DNA of 18,484 bases from NCBI GenBank assembly GCA_022565415.1, contig JAIUMT010000025.1, forward strand, positions 1-18,484, given 5' to 3'. Below the pieces are notes generated by a model, which searched no databases, was not told the DNA's origin, and saw only the letters and a list, made by a program, of their open reading frames with translations. Position 1 is the stretch's first letter. The number at the start of each line of letters is the position of its first letter. Source of the stretch: Balneolales bacterium (lineage in GTDB: Bacteria > Bacteroidota > Rhodothermia > Balneolales > HLUCCA01). Shown piece after piece: positions 1-7,794 of the stretch. Position numbers and translations under genes: made by a program.

Positions 1-802
1 CTAATAAGTCCGAAACTAGGTCATTTATATAGTGACTAATCGTACCAAGTACTCCTCTTGGTTCTGATAATCGGTAGGTATGGTCGAACTTAATCCGCGA
101 TAATCCTCTTCGCATTTCGTCTATTTTGACTTTCGTATTCCACGACACCGTTATAGCAATAATGAAACCAAGGAGTGACACAACTAACGTCATATATATT
201 AGTGCAGTTGTGACATCCCCAGATGCTGCAAGTGCTCGCTCGATATGGGTTCTTGCCCAAAGTGCACCCACCGTATTTCCATCAATTATTAAGGGAACAG
301 TACCAAGTGGAAAAACAGCCGGATCAAATCCATGTAACTCAATAATCATTTCCTGTGAAAAGATTGAACGTCGCACTTGATCTCGAATGATATTATAAGA
401 GCGCGGAGGTGGACCATAAGCCGGTTTGGGAGAGGGGATAGACGGGAAAGAGTATCCAATGAACTCGTCTAATTCCAGAAAATATACTCCGCCTTCTATT
501 CTGTCAAATCGTTGCAATACAGATTCAAGTGACTGCGATATGATTGAATCGGCCGAGCGTTCTTCTGGTTTCGTTAGAGCTTGGCGGCCGCTGAGTTCCG
601 TGTACCAAACGTCTTTTAATGTTGTGCTTATCATTAAAGACATTTCATCGATGGCCTCCTTTACCACACCTGTGTTTGTCTCGATGATGTTTTCCTTTGT
701 TCGATTGACCTCAAAAGATAAAAACATCGAAAAAGCAATTACCAAAGCCGTAAATAGAGTTGCAAGGAGCAGTGCCTTTGCACGTAAATTTGTTGAGCGC
801 AT
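1..802 (-). CDS. Membrane sensor histidine kinase, N-terminal part (runs off left edge)
   Basis: Reading the minus strand from the ATG at 802 gives 267 uninterrupted codons to the window edge. Visible parts: a short basic N-terminus, a first membrane helix (about residues 9-29), an extracytoplasmic domain of about 170 residues with a Pro-rich stretch near 121-135, a second membrane helix (about 200-221), and the start of a HAMP-like cytoplasmic linker (about 222-267, with the motif RGVLGTISHYIN). This layout is that of a two-component sensor histidine kinase (inference); the dimerisation, His and ATPase domains would lie left of base 1 and cannot be seen, so a diguanylate cyclase or chemoreceptor is not excluded. 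The NtrY-like feel of the linker is only an impression. It is divergent from the surface-protein cluster starting at 1162, whose upstream region carries a sigma-54-like promoter. No clear Shine-Dalgarno sequence precedes this ATG. Confidence 0.72.
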   Translation of the reverse strand, partial: MRSTNLRAKALLLATLFTALVIAFSMFLSFEVNRTKENIIETNTGVVKEAIDEMSLMISTTLKDVWYTELSGRQALTKPEERSADSIISQSLESVLQRFDRIEGGVYFLELDEFIGYSFPSIPSPKPAYGPPPRSYNIIRDQVRRSIFSQEMIIELHGFDPAVFPLGTVPLIIDGNTVGALWARTHIERALAASGDVTTALIYMTLVVSLLGFIIAITVSWNTKVKIDEMRRGLSRIKFDHTYRLSEPRGVLGTISHYINDLVSDLL

Positions 803-910
803 TTAAATGTTGAGAAAAAGGAGTGATAGGAGTACTGAATATAGCATACGATTGTTTAATCTAAAATTCTGTCAAAAATGGGCTAAATCAACCCGTTTGT
901 GTGTGGGCTG

Positions 911-952
911 TATTCGCTCACCTTTGCTCTTTGTTGATGTCTGAAGCGAATA
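911..952. repeat. 8-bp inverted repeat with 26-bp spacer, candidate activator site
   Basis: TATTCGCT (911-918) and its exact reverse complement AGCGAATA (945-952) lie between the divergent kinase and surface-protein genes. The centre is about 65 bp upstream of the predicted start of transcription from the sigma-54-like promoter at 969-984. That is closer than the usual 80-150 bp for enhancer-binding proteins, but possible. Function is inference only. Confidence 0.4.
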
Positions 953-968
953 GAGGGTGATTTTGTTG

Positions 969-984
969 TGGCACGATAATTGGA
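969..984 (+). promoter_or_regulatory. Candidate sigma-54 (RpoN) promoter of the surface-protein cluster
   Basis: The sequence TGGCACGATAATTGGA matches the sigma-54 consensus TGGCAC-N5-TTGCW at all positions except the C of the -12 GC element, which is G here. The -24 GG (970-971) to -12 spacing is exactly canonical. The start of transcription would fall near 994-997, about 165 nt upstream of the first cargo gene. The -12 mismatch is at a position that matters, so this is a candidate only. Confidence 0.5.
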
Positions 985-996
985 TGGTATAAGTTG

Positions 997-1071
997 TTAC
1001 CTGCTAAATGGTCACATTTTTTAGTTGTCAAAATGTTTTCGGTTGGGTTGAACCATTGTGATAGCAGGTAA
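997..1071 (+). repeat. Interrupted inverted repeat, probable structured 5' leader
   Basis: TTACCTGCTA (997-1006) pairs perfectly with TAGCAGGTAA (1062-1071). The arms extend inward as AATGGT (1007-1012) with ACCATT (1052-1057), leaving GTGA (1058-1061) bulged on the 3' side. Nested inside is a third perfect pair, ACATTTT (1014-1020) with AAAATGT (1030-1036). The outer arm begins where a transcript from the sigma-54-like promoter would start, so the element would form the very 5' end of the message. It could be an mRNA-stabilising hairpin, a regulatory leader, or a DNA operator; the sequence alone does not decide. Confidence 0.55.
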
Positions 1072-1151
1072 AATTAAAATGAACTCTAATAGTTGTCGAA
1101 TATTGATCTGTCCTGATTCTTTAAAATGGTTATCCAGGGCTTAAAAAAATT

Positions 1152-1155
1152 GAGG
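1152..1155 (+). promoter_or_regulatory. Ribosome binding site deciding the start at 1162
   Basis: GAGG lies 6 nt upstream of the ATG at 1162, whereas the upstream in-frame ATG at 1126 has no such sequence and would add 12 residues before the signal peptide. The next gene (ATG 4342) has an almost identical leader, GAGG followed by TATCTTT. Confidence 0.6.
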
Positions 1156-1161
1156 AATCTT

Positions 1162-4100
1162 ATGCAAAAACGTTTACTAGTCTTCTTATGTATGTTTATG
1201 GTTACCGCAACCCTAGGGGTTGCGCAATCACTTGGCGGGAATTATTATATTGGCAACGCTGGTACTGCTCCTGGTGGAGACGACCCGCAATTTTCGTCTC
1301 TGAAATCAGCTTTTGACTTATTAATGACCGAGGGTATTAATGCCGATGTTACATTTCTGATAAGCAGTGACTTAGATGAATCTGAAAATGTGTTTCTTGG
1401 CTTCGATGCTACCCCACACACGGTCACTATTAGACCTGCTCCGGAAACCACACCCACTGTTACATTTAGCTCGGGCACATCAAACAGTACTATAAACGGA
1501 TCTTTGGTTATTGGAGCCTCAGCCGGTAATGATGAGAATCTGACTTTGACTAAGAACATTGTATTTGATGGATCAAATTCTCCAGGTGGAACTACGCGTG
1601 ATATGACCTTCACGGTTTCAGCATCTGCTAATAGTTCAAATTATTTTCGAATAGCTGGGGCTGTTCACGACTCACAGATTAAGAATATGGTGTTTAATAC
1701 GTTAAATAACAGTTTTGACACCTGGTTTATTAGTCCGTTGGAACCAGGAGATGAGCTTTTTGCTCCTAATAACCTCGTTTTTGAGAACAATCATATTTCA
1801 AACAACCCGACACGTAGTAGCGGCCGTGCCGTGAATATTTGGGGACAGTTTTCGCCCTCAGGCGGCGGACAGGTTATTATCCGCAACAACGATATTCAAG
1901 CTCGTCGGCATGGTGTTTGGCTTCGTGAGACGGCTAGCAATACGATAATTGAGGGAAACACGATTTCAGTAACGGAAACGGGCACATTAGCAGCGTATCA
2001 GATTAACGTGACCGGTGTAGTGTCTGCATCGGATGAAATTGTAATCCGCAATAACAATCTTATTAACAGCTCTTCTGGTGGAACCCTCACAGCAATAAAT
2101 CTTGAGAGTCCCGCAGTGTACACCATTTCCGGAAATACGCTGCAAAACTTGAGCAGTGCTGGATTATTCACGGGAGTTAATGTTAACACAAACGGTTCAT
2201 TTAGCATTACTGAAAATAAGTTTTCTCAAATTAACGGTGATGCTGGCATTGAAATGATCAGTTTTACCGGAATTATGACCGAAGATTACACAGCCAACGT
2301 ACATAACAACGTAATAACCGGTTTCGAATCAGCGAATGGATCCGGGGAAAATTTGTATGGAGTAATTGTGCGATCACCTGTATTTCCCGCAGTAGCGACA
2401 GTTAATATGTATCACAACACCATCCGTATGAATTCTTTGGATGTAACGGGCACGGGTTGGGATTACCGTGGTCTTTCTCTTTTTAGCAATCTACGTATTA
2501 CAGTTAATCTTAAAAACAACATCATCATAAATGATGATACCAATAATTCTGCTGTTACTTCTTATGCCTACTATCAGGCTGGTTCTGCTACGGCTAACTT
2601 AACTTCAGATAATAATCTGTGGTTCGGTTCGAATTTGGATGCAGAAACGAATACCTATCTTTCCCGCCACGGTGCACCTGAAACAACAACGGATGATTTT
2701 GCAACACATCAAGCAAACACCAATCAGGATGCCAACTCAGTGAGTAAGGCGGTTGAATTCATTTCCGCCAATGATTTACGATTAACAGGGGCATCTGACG
2801 GGGACACTGATTTAACTGGTGCAACTGGCTTGGATATTTCCAAGGATGCATTCGGTAATTTACGCAACAAGTACGCACCTTATATCGGAGCATTCGAAGG
2901 GACTCCGTTGTCGCCAAGCGTGAGAATACTTGGTGATGCAGGATGGAGAATGATGGCAAGTCCGGCTAGTAATTATACAATTCTGGACATCATGGACCAA
3001 ACTGGCATCCAGGGTGTTGAGGGTGCCGATTTAGGCTCGAATTTCCTTGCAAACATTTACACAGGCTACAATGGGACCGAATGGACACAACCCGAAAATG
3101 TTAATGCACCGTTGGAGAGTGGCAAAGGGTTTATTCTGTATTTTTACAATAATGATACTGCAGGAAGCCGACCATTACCAGTCACTATGTTTGCACCAGG
3201 ACAAACCCCTGCAACGGATGTTACTATTTCAGGAATCCATGCCAATGGGAATAGATATAACCTGTTAGGGAATCCATTTAACGCGCCAATTTCAATTGAT
3301 CAGATAACCTCAAATGGTACAGTTTCTGCCAATGGCCAAGTTTGGGTGGACGCGACTGGTGAATCAGCCAATGGCGAAACCGTTGCCGGGTCTTGGGTCC
3401 CAACTACAGCAGCTGAATTTGATGGCAAAGTTGCCGCTTGGCAAGGATTTATGTTGCAAAATGACGAGGCCAATCCTGCAACTTCGGTTACAATCCCAAC
3501 TAGTGCTATCGTATCAGAATCTGAAACCGGTTTTCAAAAACAACACCTGGCGCATCGCTTACTTACACTTCAGTTGACAGGAAATTCCGATAACGGTGAG
3601 ACTGCTCCCGTCGATGTTGCCACAACATTGTATTTTCATCCCGAAGCGACGCTAAGTCGTGACCGATTTGACCTCGATAAACTAGCTCCGATTGGTTCAA
3701 ACTCCGTGTTACTCTATTATATTGGCGAGGGAAATCAGCCCAAAGCCCAATACTCACTTCCGTATGATATTGATTCAGCTATAGACATAGACCTTGACGT
3801 TTATACATACGGCCTAACCGGGGAGTTCAATATTGCATGGACAGAGTTGGTAAACCTCGACACCGATGACGTATCAATTTACCTTTTCGATAATGTCACT
3901 GGTCGGGAAGTCGATATAAATCAAGAGCTCAGCTACACGTTTGAAATTGAACAATCTGCGGCTAAGCAGAAGTCTTTTTCAGATATAGCAGACACGAATG
4001 AAGCGCGGTTTACCCTAAAGGTTCGTCCGGTTTCAACCACCAGTTATTCACAATCTCAGCTACCTCAGCAACTGGCTCTGTTCCAAAATTATCCGAACCC

Positions 4101-4329
4101 GTTCAATCCGGTAACAACTATTAGATACGAGGTTCCGAGCTCTGGTGAGGCTGAGCTGGCCGTGTACGATATGTTGGGTCGCCGCATAAGCACACTTGTT
4201 AACGAGACAAGTGAGCCTGGTACGTACTCCGTAAGATTCGATGCTCAACGACTATCATCCGGCGTTTACTTATACCAACTTCGAACAGACGGACAAACAT
4301 TGGTTCGTCAAATGACACTCATTAAATAA
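1162..4329 (+). CDS. Large parallel beta-helix surface protein with T9SS type A sorting domain
   Basis: A 1055-residue secreted protein. Residues 1-22 are a signal peptide (basic MQKR, hydrophobic core, cleavage near VAQ-S), giving Sec export. Residues about 25-110 form the YYIG.../APGG entry module; about 110-480 are a right-handed parallel beta-helix with recurring Asn-rich turns (FENNHISNN, IIRNNDIQ, IIEGNTIS, VIRNNNLIN). Residues about 586-950 form a separate beta-rich region starting GWRMMASPAS, absent from the paralogue at 5834. Residues 967-1055 are a T9SS type A C-terminal domain (QNYPNPFNPVTTIRY, then SSGVYLYQL, ending QMTLIK). Such domains route cargo across the outer membrane and are usually removed on surface attachment. 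Beta-helices of this kind often bind or cleave polysaccharide, but no catalytic residues are recognisable, so an adhesin or structural role is equally possible. First gene of the cluster behind the candidate sigma-54 promoter. Confidence 0.9.
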   Translation: MQKRLLVFLCMFMVTATLGVAQSLGGNYYIGNAGTAPGGDDPQFSSLKSAFDLLMTEGINADVTFLISSDLDESENVFLGFDATPHTVTIRPAPETTPTVTFSSGTSNSTINGSLVIGASAGNDENLTLTKNIVFDGSNSPGGTTRDMTFTVSASANSSNYFRIAGAVHDSQIKNMVFNTLNNSFDTWFISPLEPGDELFAPNNLVFENNHISNNPTRSSGRAVNIWGQFSPSGGGQVIIRNNDIQARRHGVWLRETASNTIIEGNTISVTETGTLAAYQINVTGVVSASDEIVIRNNNLINSSSGGTLTAINLESPAVYTISGNTLQNLSSAGLFTGVNVNTNGSFSITENKFSQINGDAGIEMISFTGIMTEDYTANVHNNVITGFESANGSGENLYGVIVRSPVFPAVATVNMYHNTIRMNSLDVTGTGWDYRGLSLFSNLRITVNLKNNIIINDDTNNSAVTSYAYYQAGSATANLTSDNNLWFGSNLDAETNTYLSRHGAPETTTDDFATHQANTNQDANSVSKAVEFISANDLRLTGASDGDTDLTGATGLDISKDAFGNLRNKYAPYIGAFEGTPLSPSVRILGDAGWRMMASPASNYTILDIMDQTGIQGVEGADLGSNFLANIYTGYNGTEWTQPENVNAPLESGKGFILYFYNNDTAGSRPLPVTMFAPGQTPATDVTISGIHANGNRYNLLGNPFNAPISIDQITSNGTVSANGQVWVDATGESANGETVAGSWVPTTAAEFDGKVAAWQGFMLQNDEANPATSVTIPTSAIVSESETGFQKQHLAHRLLTLQLTGNSDNGETAPVDVATTLYFHPEATLSRDRFDLDKLAPIGSNSVLLYYIGEGNQPKAQYSLPYDIDSAIDIDLDVYTYGLTGEFNIAWTELVNLDTDDVSIYLFDNVTGREVDINQELSYTFEIEQSAAKQKSFSDIADTNEARFTLKVRPVSTTSYSQSQLPQQLALFQNYPNPFNPVTTIRYEVPSSGEAELAVYDMLGRRISTLVNETSEPGTYSVRFDAQRLSSGVYLYQLRTDGQTLVRQMTLIK

Positions 4330-4341
4330 CGAGGTATCTTT

Positions 4342-4539
4342 ATGCGATTATCCATTATTAGTTTTATCGTTCTTGTACTCTTACTCATCGTATTTGCGGA
4401 TGTGTCTTTCGCGCAAAGTCCGCCCCCACCGGCATTACCCGGAATGCCTGACCAGGCACCTATCGATGGCGGCCTCGGACTTCTGGCTGCAGCAGGTGGA
4501 GCCTATGCGTGGAAAAAGCTTCGTTCTAAACAAAAGTAA
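4342..4539 (+). CDS. Small exported protein with PID-CTERM/PEP-CTERM-like sorting tail
   Basis: A 65-residue protein made almost only of sorting signals. Residues 1-25 are a signal peptide (MRLSI start, long Leu/Val/Ile core, cleavage near SFAQ-S). Residues 26-39 are a Pro-rich linker (SPPPPALPGMPDQA). Residues 40-44 are PIDGG, followed by a short Gly/Ala/Leu membrane helix (about 45-57) and a basic tail KKLRSKQK (58-65). The motif-helix-basic order is that of PEP-CTERM-type tails processed by exosortase-like enzymes; I recall a Bacteroidota variant called PID-CTERM, which fits the PIDGG motif. The mature part would be about 15 residues, too short for an enzyme: a tethered peptide, a small anchor, or a signalling peptide. 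GAGG sits 7 nt before the ATG. Its stop is 12 nt after the stop-to-start gap of the upstream cargo gene and it reads into the next cargo gene, so co-transcription is likely. No exosortase gene is present here. Confidence 0.85.
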   Translation: MRLSIISFIVLVLLLIVFADVSFAQSPPPPALPGMPDQAPIDGGLGLLAAAGGAYAWKKLRSKQK

Positions 4540-4576
4540 TATCATGTATTTCCAAAGTAGTCTGTTTAATGTCCAG

Positions 4577-5818
4577 ATGAAGCAATTCGTTGGCTCCGTA
4601 TGTTTCATTTTTTGCATGATAGCAGGCTGCTTTGGATTTTTGTTTACTCCACAAGTTATGGCCCAAACAACCATCAAAGGTGATCTGCACAATTTCATCA
4701 ATCAAATCGTTGATGATATGCCCCGATCGGGTTCAAATGCCTATGTCCAACCGTCGGCGACAGAAATAAACCAGTTTGAGCAAGTATTTGATTTTATTGC
4801 CAATGAAGAGTACAACAGGATTCAATTACTGCTGAATCAATTTGACTATCAGTTTATTCGGTTTATTCACGAAAGTACACAGAATGACACGTTGTATGTA
4901 ATTCGTGAACGAACACCAATAACTAGGGGATGGGGGACCTACCTTTGGCGCTCAGAATCAGCAGATAGAAATGTACACATACAGGTACCACATCCGATTT
5001 TCGATAATAATACACCCGTCGTTGGAATAAGAGGATTTCTGGCCAACAATATGCAGTATTTTTCGATGGCGGGTACCCATCGATACGCAAATGGAGATGC
5101 TGATTCCAATCCGCCATCGGATATGGCCCGAAATTCGAATTCGATCTTCCAAATGGCACATCGCCGCTGGAGTGATGCCCAAGCTCTGCAGCTACATGGA
5201 TTCAATGACAGCAACCCTGTCTACGATAACTATCCCGAAATTATCTTGAGTAACGGGACGGTAAATCCGCAACCGATTCTCTACACCATGCGGGATAGGT
5301 TTTTGGAAAGGATGTATACTGCAGGTGTCTATGACGCGCAAACCCGGTCGCAGTTAAGCTTGCTCGGGGCTACACAGAACCCTCAAGGACAATGGTCTGC
5401 TAGCAACGACCATGTGTTTATTCACGTTGAACTAGCGCGTTACCTCCGTACCGTCAACTATCAGATTGGTCAGATAAATCAAGTTTTTGCAGAAACATTT
5501 GCCGAGTCTGTATCGGTGGAACCAACTGAACCGACGCTTCCTGAGGAGGTGGCTCTACATCAGAACTATCCGAACCCTTTCAACAGCGGGACAATCATTA
5601 GTTATAGTATTGACCGACCCGGTGATGTAACTGTTGAAATATTCGACATGCTTGGTCGACGCGTTTACAGAAGACTTCAAATTTATTCTGAAGCGGGTGA
5701 GAAAAAAATGCATTTCAGTGCAAACGGCTTAGCCTCAGGCGTATATGTTTACACACTTCAGTTCAATAACGGATACTCCTCTGTTTGGCTGCAACGAAAT
5801 ATGATGTTAATTAAATAA
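4577..5818 (+). CDS. T9SS-secreted hydrolase-like protein (possible metal-dependent amidohydrolase)
   Basis: A 413-residue protein from this start; an in-frame ATG at 4544, only 4 nt after the previous stop, would add 11 residues and is the alternative. Signal peptide about 1-30 (MKQF start, cleavage near VMAQ-T). The central domain (about 105-295) has a set of spaced His and acidic motifs: VPHPIFD (H139, D143), GTHRYAN (H168), SIFQMAHRRW (H195), LQLHGF (H207), ATQNPQG (265-271) and FIHVELARYLR (H283, E285). This pattern resembles zinc amidohydrolases of the N-formylglutamate amidohydrolase / amidase type, but I cannot name a family with certainty. Residues about 321-413 are a T9SS type A sorting domain (QNYPNPFNSGT, ASGVYVYTL, ending MMLIK). 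The enzyme would therefore act on the cell surface or outside. Neighbouring genes encode other surface proteins on the same strand. Confidence 0.82.
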   Translation: MKQFVGSVCFIFCMIAGCFGFLFTPQVMAQTTIKGDLHNFINQIVDDMPRSGSNAYVQPSATEINQFEQVFDFIANEEYNRIQLLLNQFDYQFIRFIHESTQNDTLYVIRERTPITRGWGTYLWRSESADRNVHIQVPHPIFDNNTPVVGIRGFLANNMQYFSMAGTHRYANGDADSNPPSDMARNSNSIFQMAHRRWSDAQALQLHGFNDSNPVYDNYPEIILSNGTVNPQPILYTMRDRFLERMYTAGVYDAQTRSQLSLLGATQNPQGQWSASNDHVFIHVELARYLRTVNYQIGQINQVFAETFAESVSVEPTEPTLPEEVALHQNYPNPFNSGTIISYSIDRPGDVTVEIFDMLGRRVYRRLQIYSEAGEKKMHFSANGLASGVYVYTLQFNNGYSSVWLQRNMMLIK

Positions 5819-5833
5819 AAACAAAAGGTTACT

Positions 5834-7711
5834 ATGAGATATTTAACAACAGCACTTTTAATATTCGTCTTTGCCATTACGGCACAGGCACAGCCATTGC
5901 TTGGAACCTACTACGTGGGTACCAACGAGGCGCCCGGTGGACAAGATCCAGAATTCAGCACCTTGTACGATGCCGTTCAAGCTCTTTACACTCGTGGACT
6001 TGATGGAAACGTTCAGCTTTTGATTACAGGAGATCTGGAAGAATCAAATACAGTTTTCCTTGGTATCGACACCGATGGTAGCACGATAACCATCAAACCA
6101 GCTCCTGGGGCAAGTCCGCTCATCACGTTTTCGGCGACAGATGGAAACGATAATATAAATGGTGCATTTGTGATTGGCGCTGAGCAAGACGACTGGTCAG
6201 CACTCGTGCCAACTTCGAACATCATTATTGATGGATCAAATCAGGAAGAGGGTACTTCCAGAGATTTGACCTTCACTACAACCGCAGGCGCGGCTACCAG
6301 TAACTATTTTAGAATCTTGGGAAGTGCCTCGAATGTCGAATGGCGTAATACGAATATCATTATGGGTCAGGAGTCGTTTGATGCCTTGCTAATATCACCC
6401 CTCCGAACCAACGGCATAGACTACACCCCAACTAACGTAACTGTGGCCAATAATCACATTGTTTCCAAACAAACACGAACATCCTCGCGAGCAATCAATG
6501 TTTGGGGCGTAACAGGCGACGATTTTGAAGCACCTGAAACTATAGATGGTTCGCTATTCTTACTCGATAACGAAATCGAAGCACGTCGATATGGTATTTG
6601 GCTACGTGAATACACTGGAAATACCGTTATCTCTGGCAACACCATCAGAATTAATGAAGAAGGGACGCTAGCTGCATATGGTATTCTAACAGAAAATGCA
6701 TTGAGTGATCAAATTGAAATTGAAATCTCGAACAACGCCATTACTCAATTACGCGCGGGTCGTGTAATTAAGGGTATGAGTCTGGTTGCTTCGGGCAAGT
6801 ACACCCTGTACAATAATACAATTACCGGTTTTGAAGTGAACGATACGGCAGATCCTGTGGTCGAATTTTATGGAATTCACGTTGAAACACCACCACAACC
6901 AGAGGTGATAAATGTTTCGGCATATCATAATACGATTCTGATGAATCCACTTGGTCAAACCGGCGATTCGGGATGGCGATACAGAGGCTTTCAGTCGAAT
7001 AGTAACGCTCGGATTACGGTAGATTTCAGAAATAATATTCTTATTAACGCCGATGACACTGAAGCTACATCCTTTGCTTACTATCAGTTCGGAGTCGCTT
7101 CTACGATCCCCTCCGATTACAACAATATTTTCGTAGTCGCACCTTCATCGGATAACCATACCTGGTTTGGTAGATTGAGTGGAAGCGGAGGAGAGAATTT
7201 TGATAACATCAATGATTGGCGCTCAAACACCACATTAGATGTGAATTCATCTTCTGTAGCGGTTGTATTTGATGATGAGTCCTTACTCGTATTAGATCAG
7301 GAAATGGAATCTGTTAATGCGCTTAAAGCGCCACGGCTTTCTGCTGTAATGACTGATATCATCGGTGAACAACGTCAAGATCCGACCTTTAAAGGCGCTT
7401 GGTCAACACCCGCATCTGTCTCCGTACCTTCGATTTCTGATATGCCAGCTACTATTAGCTTAAATCAGAATTATCCAAACCCATTCAATCCGACTACAAC
7501 ACTCACTTTTACACTCACAGAATCCGCTCCTGTTCAATTGAGCGTGTATACCGTTGATGGTCGCCTGGTTAGCACTCTTCTCCGCGATGTTCGTGCGGCA
7601 GGACAACATACCGTTTCGTTTGATGCCTCCGCTCTATCTAGTGGTATCTACATTTACCAACTTCAATCTGGTTCCTCAATTGAAACCAGAAAAATGACCC
7701 TGATTAAGTAA
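5834..7711 (+). CDS. Beta-helix surface protein with T9SS type A sorting domain, paralogue of the protein at 1162
   Basis: A 625-residue protein with a signal peptide (about 1-19, cleavage near AQA-Q). From residue 20 to about 500 it aligns along its length with the protein at 1162: shared YYVG/APGG entry, TITIKPAPG, INGAFVIGA, IIIDGSNQ, then beta-helix rungs (VANNHIVSKQTRTSSRAINVWG, EARRYGIWLREYTGNTVISGNTI in the paralogue as well). It goes almost straight from the helix into the sorting domain (542-625: LNQNYPNPFNPTTT, LSSGIYIYQL, ending KMTLIK), so it lacks the roughly 360-residue central region of its paralogue. AAAGG lies about 8 nt before the ATG. Likely arose by tandem duplication followed by loss or gain of the central domain; the two may build one surface structure. 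No catalytic residues are recognisable. Confidence 0.88.
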   Translation: MRYLTTALLIFVFAITAQAQPLLGTYYVGTNEAPGGQDPEFSTLYDAVQALYTRGLDGNVQLLITGDLEESNTVFLGIDTDGSTITIKPAPGASPLITFSATDGNDNINGAFVIGAEQDDWSALVPTSNIIIDGSNQEEGTSRDLTFTTTAGAATSNYFRILGSASNVEWRNTNIIMGQESFDALLISPLRTNGIDYTPTNVTVANNHIVSKQTRTSSRAINVWGVTGDDFEAPETIDGSLFLLDNEIEARRYGIWLREYTGNTVISGNTIRINEEGTLAAYGILTENALSDQIEIEISNNAITQLRAGRVIKGMSLVASGKYTLYNNTITGFEVNDTADPVVEFYGIHVETPPQPEVINVSAYHNTILMNPLGQTGDSGWRYRGFQSNSNARITVDFRNNILINADDTEATSFAYYQFGVASTIPSDYNNIFVVAPSSDNHTWFGRLSGSGGENFDNINDWRSNTTLDVNSSSVAVVFDDESLLVLDQEMESVNALKAPRLSAVMTDIIGEQRQDPTFKGAWSTPASVSVPSISDMPATISLNQNYPNPFNPTTTLTFTLTESAPVQLSVYTVDGRLVSTLLRDVRAAGQHTVSFDASALSSGIYIYQLQSGSSIETRKMTLIK

Positions 7712-7794
7712 TGACATGTGATTGTGGCAGTATAAACAGGCTGCCACTATCACGATATCTACCGAAAAATCTACAACTAACCTTATTAAATGCT

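Noticed and set aside
126..806. Plus-strand reading frames at 126-380 and 426-806
   Set aside because: They lie opposite the continuous minus-strand kinase frame, have no signal or family features, and are explained as antisense shadows.
803..900. TTGACA-containing promoter for the kinase gene on the minus strand
   Set aside because: A TTGACA is present, but no -10 element or TAnnTTTG lies at an acceptable distance.
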